The notes beneath the pieces are model-generated. The model ran no database searches. It worked only from the letters and a program-made list of their open reading frames with translations, and was not told where the DNA came from. A DNA stretch of 64,000 nucleotides. Origin: Mucilaginibacter straminoryzae (GTDB lineage Bacteria; Bacteroidota; Bacteroidia; Sphingobacteriales; Sphingobacteriaceae). Positions 60,630-64,000 of this stretch are shown here, piece after piece. The position numbers and the translations under genes are program-made. Each line of letters begins with the position of its first letter. Positions within the stretch are counted from its first letter, which is position 1. Location: NCBI RefSeq assembly GCF_022953055.1, contig NZ_JALJEJ010000008.1, positions 124,001 to 188,000 of the forward strand, given 5' to 3'.

Positions 60630-61664
60630 TTAATTGAAGGATAAGCTTACGCGCCCACTACCGGCGTCAGCCCTAACCAGCGGACCACCGCCATTAACTT
60701 TGCCACGCACGGCATCGCGGCTGTGCTCGCCGCTAAAGTTGTTCAATGTTAAATCAGACATCCGGTTACCGCGCAGGTCAAGGTCAAGCCCTTGCTTTGC
60801 AGGCAGGGATAAATCGATATGCCCGGCACTTACATCCAGCTTTACATACTTACCTACCTCTTTAAATGCTGCGTGCAGGCTGCCTGCGCTTGTAGACGCA
60901 TCGAGTGCGCATGACAGGTTAGAAAGATTGATGCTGCCGCCACTGGTACCGGTAATCAGCTCACCGGCAATATTATCCCCATGCACACTACCGCCACTGG
61001 TATGCGCGCTAACGGCCCCCTTGAGGTTATTCATGGTAAGCGAACCTCCGGAAGTCTCCAGCCTGATGGTACCTGAGCAATTCTCGGCGGTTACGCTGCC
61101 ACCGCTGGTTTCCATATCAATATTATTTCGTGAGTCCGCGATCTGGATGCTGCCGCCAGAAGTACGGCCTTTGATATCTCCGGTCAGGTGGTCTGCATGT
61201 AAGCTGCCGCCACTGGTAGTAAAGCGCTCAGTACCGGTTAGGTGGTCCAGGTGAATACTGCCGCCGCTGGTGTTTAGGTTGGTGGCTACTTTTTCGGGAA
61301 CATAAACTTTAAAAGATATACTTAAACCGTTATTTCCCCAGTTGATCATACGCTTATTTTTAGCGGTTGCGTGCAGTTCACCATCATGTGCTTCTACTTC
61401 AAGGAAATAACTTTCTTCCAGGCGCTTCTTCACCTCTTCTTTGCTTAACGGCTGGCCGTTATTTCCGTTTACATACACTTCTACCCTGGCTTGTCCGTCT
61501 GTTCCACCGCTTACGGTAATGCTTCCGCCGGATGTATTTACAAATACTTCGCGGATGCCTAAACCGCTTAACGTTTTAGTTAAAAAGGGTTCTTGTTTTA
61601 ATGATTGTGCAGAAACCAGGCAGCTCTGCCCGATCAACGCCGCAACAATAAGGTTTAATTTCAT
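60630..61664 (-). CDS. Exported DUF4097-like protein with 18-residue TSGGS repeats
   Basis: A 344-residue exported protein. After a signal peptide (MKLNLIVAALIGQSCLVSA) and a short domain, residues from about 45 to 260 carry TSGGS at least eight times; seven in a row are spaced exactly 18 residues apart, with TSAGS and VSAGH as decayed ninth and tenth copies. Such repeats form a right-handed beta-solenoid as in DUF4097 and adhesin-like proteins. Bacteroidota genes of this type often lie with envelope stress and MacB-type systems. It lies between the permease gene and the ABC ATPase gene; it has no catalytic motif. Confidence 0.8.
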   Translation of the reverse strand: MKLNLIVAALIGQSCLVSAQSLKQEPFLTKTLSGLGIREVFVNTSGGSITVSGGTDGQARVEVYVNGNNGQPLSKEEVKKRLEESYFLEVEAHDGELHATAKNKRMINWGNNGLSISFKVYVPEKVATNLNTSGGSIHLDHLTGTERFTTSGGSLHADHLTGDIKGRTSGGSIQIADSRNNIDMETSGGSVTAENCSGTIRLETSGGSLTMNNLKGAVSAHTSGGSVHGDNIAGELITGTSGGSINLSNLSCALDASTSAGSLHAAFKEVGKYVKLDVSAGHIDLSLPAKQGLDLDLRGNRMSDLTLNNFSGEHSRDAVRGKVNGGGPLVRADAGSGRVSLSFN

Positions 61665-61734
61665 GGTTGTGTATTTTAAAGTGTTATCACATCAGACGCA
61701 ACTTTTATCCAATAAGTTGCATCCATCGGTTTAT

Positions 61735-64000
61735 TTATTCGTTCCTTAAACTTTTAACCGGGTTAGCGCTTGCCGCCCTGAAAGCTTTTAAGCCAATAGT
61801 AAGACCGCCTGCCAAAAGCAGAAATAACAACGTGATGAGTACCGTCCAGGGCCCGATATTAACGTGGTAAGCGTAGTTTCTTAAGAAAATATTACCCGCA
61901 ACCATCCCGATGGGTACCGCAATTACCGAAGCTATAATTAGCAGCTTGGCGAAATCAGAAGATAACAGGTAAACAATTTGCCCCACGCCTGCCCCCATTA
62001 CCTTTCTAATGCCTATTTCTTTGATCCTGACTTCTGCCGTATATGTCACCATACCCAACAGGCCGAGGCAGGCAATAGAAAGCGCCAGGCCAATAAACAT
62101 AGCAAGGAATAACTGATCCTCTGCATGCAAGTGATGTTCGTACAAAATTTTGTCAAACCACTCCGCAGATAGCGCGGCCTTTGAGTTTACTTTTCGCCAA
62201 CGTTGGGACAGTTGTTCTATCAGCTTCGCCGCATCTGTGCCTTCATTTATTTTTAATTGAAGTGTAGTGAATTGCGACGGACTGTTTCTTATCACCAGTG
62301 GCATCATTTCAAAATGCATGCTCATAAAATGAAAATCTTTAAGTACACCGGCAATACGTACCTGCGTACTATCATTTATCCACACCAGTTCGTTTATTGC
62401 TTCCACGGGATTTTTAAAATGGAATGATTTTGACGCTGTTTCATTGATCAGCACTTCCCTATCCGTTGCAAGTAAGTTTTTACCAGCTGTCAAATGTAAG
62501 CCCATCGTGGTAATAAAATGTTGATCGGCGGCAATAACTTCTGTTGGAAATGAGGTCGCTTTTTCTGTTCTATACCCCCTGCTTATATCGCCCCCGTTAA
62601 ATCCTAATACAGTTGAAGTTCCCGAAATTTCTTCAACCCCTGGTTGCTTGGATAATTCGCTAACTGCCAGGCGATAGTCAGCACCCTGCAATTCAACATT
62701 CAGTATATTTTTACGATTGAACCCATAATCTGCCCTTGCCATATAGGCAGACTGCCTGTACATGACAATAATGAATACCACGCCAACAATAGAAACTACG
62801 AATTGCAACACCATTAATATTTTACGCATGGTAAGCCGCTGCACAACCGGCTGGCCGGTATGACTTTTAAGCACCAACGCGGGGCTAAATGAAGAAAGAA
62901 TCCGTGCAGGCAAATATCCGGCTACAATACCCGTAAATAATGCAAGCAGAGCGATCAACAGAAACATGGTACCATCCCAGTGGGCGCCTTCGAGTATTTT
63001 AGGAATCCAGTTAAAATTTGAGATAGAGCGAATAAACACCGCCGAAAAAACCAATGCACAGAAGGATAACAACACCGACTCTGATACAAACTGCAATATT
63101 AACTGCCAGCGCCTGGCTCCAATAACCTTACGGATACCCACTTCGCGGGAACGCGTGATGGCGCGTGCCAATGTTAAGTTAACGTAATTGAATACCGCAA
63201 GAAATAAAGTTACCAGGCCAACGCTTCCCTCTGCAGCCAACTGGGCCATGGTAGGGCCATAAGCAGAATTATAATAATCATGGCGCGCAGGAGTAATTGA
63301 TGCAAAAGGTTGTGCTAAAAACGCAATGCTTTTCAAACCCGAATTAGCAGGGATCATCCGGGTTGCAATTACAGAATTACTTTGTAATACCCTGTTAAGT
63401 TGTTGTACTGATGCACCTGATTTAAGTGTGATATAAGTATAACAACTTCCGGGATTGGTCCAGTCTGCTGTGTCGAAAGACGGGCTGTTGGCTGTCGATT
63501 TTGTTGTTAACGTTTCCATCGCAGCGATACCATCAAACTGCAAGTGCGACTTTTCCTTCACATCCTGCAAAATACCGGTGACAATAAGATCGCCGTAGGT
63601 TTTATGGTGCATGATCATCCCGATAACGTCATCCTTACCAAAAAATCTCTCCGCAGTTTTTTGCGTGATCAGGATGGCGTGGGGCTGGTTGGAATAGGTT
63701 CCTCTTAATATTTTGAATCCGAATGTTTTAAAAAATGAAGGTTCTGTAAAATTCAATGTAACCGGTAAATCATCCCCAGACTTCACAAATGAAGTGCGGC
63801 GGAGTATCACGCGCACACTGTTTTCAATAAAAGGGTATTTATTTAAAATATCCGTCGCGACGGGATACGAAGTACTCGCGAAGTAATCCTTTGCACCATT
63901 ACGACCTGTAAGTTCGGTGATAACCCGGTACGTACGTTCTGTATGCTTATGAAACTTATCATACTCATAGCCGGTTTTTATATCAATTAAAGCTAATATA
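61735..64000 (-). CDS. MacB/FtsX-type ABC transporter permease (5' end outside the window)
   Basis: At least 755 residues; the frame is open to the right edge, so the start is missing. The apparent start at 63816 is only an internal GTG: upstream the frame continues with family-typical GYEYDKFHKHTERTYRV and FIENSVRVIL. The large periplasmic domain (MacB_PCD) and FtsX membrane regions occur twice: LARAITRSREVGIRKVIGARRWQL and TAEVRIKEIGIRKVMGAGVGQIV are the two coupling helices. It would partner the MacB-type ATPase downstream in exporting or releasing envelope molecules. The missing N-terminus is probably one membrane helix and about 40 residues. Confidence 0.87.
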   Translation of the reverse strand, partial: ILALIDIKTGYEYDKFHKHTERTYRVITELTGRNGAKDYFASTSYPVATDILNKYPFIENSVRVILRRTSFVKSGDDLPVTLNFTEPSFFKTFGFKILRGTYSNQPHAILITQKTAERFFGKDDVIGMIMHHKTYGDLIVTGILQDVKEKSHLQFDGIAAMETLTTKSTANSPSFDTADWTNPGSCYTYITLKSGASVQQLNRVLQSNSVIATRMIPANSGLKSIAFLAQPFASITPARHDYYNSAYGPTMAQLAAEGSVGLVTLFLAVFNYVNLTLARAITRSREVGIRKVIGARRWQLILQFVSESVLLSFCALVFSAVFIRSISNFNWIPKILEGAHWDGTMFLLIALLALFTGIVAGYLPARILSSFSPALVLKSHTGQPVVQRLTMRKILMVLQFVVSIVGVVFIIVMYRQSAYMARADYGFNRKNILNVELQGADYRLAVSELSKQPGVEEISGTSTVLGFNGGDISRGYRTEKATSFPTEVIAADQHFITTMGLHLTAGKNLLATDREVLINETASKSFHFKNPVEAINELVWINDSTQVRIAGVLKDFHFMSMHFEMMPLVIRNSPSQFTTLQLKINEGTDAAKLIEQLSQRWRKVNSKAALSAEWFDKILYEHHLHAEDQLFLAMFIGLALSIACLGLLGMVTYTAEVRIKEIGIRKVMGAGVGQIVYLLSSDFAKLLIIASVIAVPIGMVAGNIFLRNYAYHVNIGPWTVLITLLFLLLAGGLTIGLKAFRAASANPVKSLRNE

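Noticed and set aside
63816..63816. Start codon of the ABC permease at GTG 63816
   Set aside because: The frame stays open upstream to the window edge and the extra sequence matches the family, so this GTG is internal.

Overview
This window looks like a chromosomal segment of a Bacteroidota member, most likely Sphingobacteriaceae (Mucilaginibacter/Pedobacter type). The evidence is a fused MurF-alanine racemase, a PorE-like TPR/PD40/OmpA protein, DUF502 and DUF3667 proteins, promoters of the Bacteroidota form TTTG-N19-TAnnTTTG, and a ComEC without the usual C-terminal hydrolase domain. No species call is possible from the sequence alone.

Layout. 0-4 kb: DUF502, murF-alr and recX. 3.8-9.4 kb: tRNA-Gly and tRNA-Leu, then an accessory stretch seeded on tRNA-Leu. 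It holds a GIY-YIG nuclease gene, a tandem truncated copy of [tRNA-Leu 3' part + terminator + GIY-YIG], degenerate tRNA-Leu-like copies, a third decayed GIY-YIG scar, two secreted S41 peptidases, a thioredoxin-like protein and a MarR regulator with a perfect 32-bp palindrome. 9.4-15.9 kb: envelope and signalling genes (a ToxR-like membrane-bound winged-helix regulator, a BNR-repeat protein, a serine hydrolase, a PAS protein without ATPase domain, a porin). 15.9-22 kb: mgtA, a Fur-family regulator and alaS, all on the minus strand. 22-32 kb: merR, comEC, a secreted protein and an LTA-synthase-like enzyme, then a tight minus-strand operon (CDF transporter, NUDIX, bioA, ferritin-like protein) and an aspartate aminotransferase. 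32-43 kb: rnpB, an NtrC-type regulator, a fructosamine-kinase-like gene, two tandem unknown paralogues, lepA, folD, a Rieske pair, a lipoprotein, queE and the PorE-like gene. 43-57 kb: dnaB, an rRNA methyltransferase, mannose-1-phosphate guanylyltransferase, recQ, chrA, etfBA, a bifunctional nuclease, a nucleoside transporter, a DUF3667 protein and a Zn-dehydrogenase. 57-64 kb: an outer-membrane protein, TolC, a MacB-type ATPase, a DUF4097-like protein with exact 18-residue repeats, and an FtsX/MacB-type permease that runs off the right edge.

Most genes are ordinary housekeeping. The most unusual content is (1) the tRNA-Leu/GIY-YIG duplication, which looks like a small element that integrates in a tRNA gene and rebuilds its 3' end; (2) intergenic-type palindromic repeats sitting in frame inside conserved enzymes (AlaS and BioA), resembling the palindromic elements known inside Rickettsia genes; (3) spacers built of degenerate short-word repeats, including an exact 8-bp-register array between alaS and merR; and (4) probable leaderless or nearly leaderless transcription starts at merR, queE, lepA and the LTA-synthase-like gene, the last with its start codon in one arm of a long inverted repeat.
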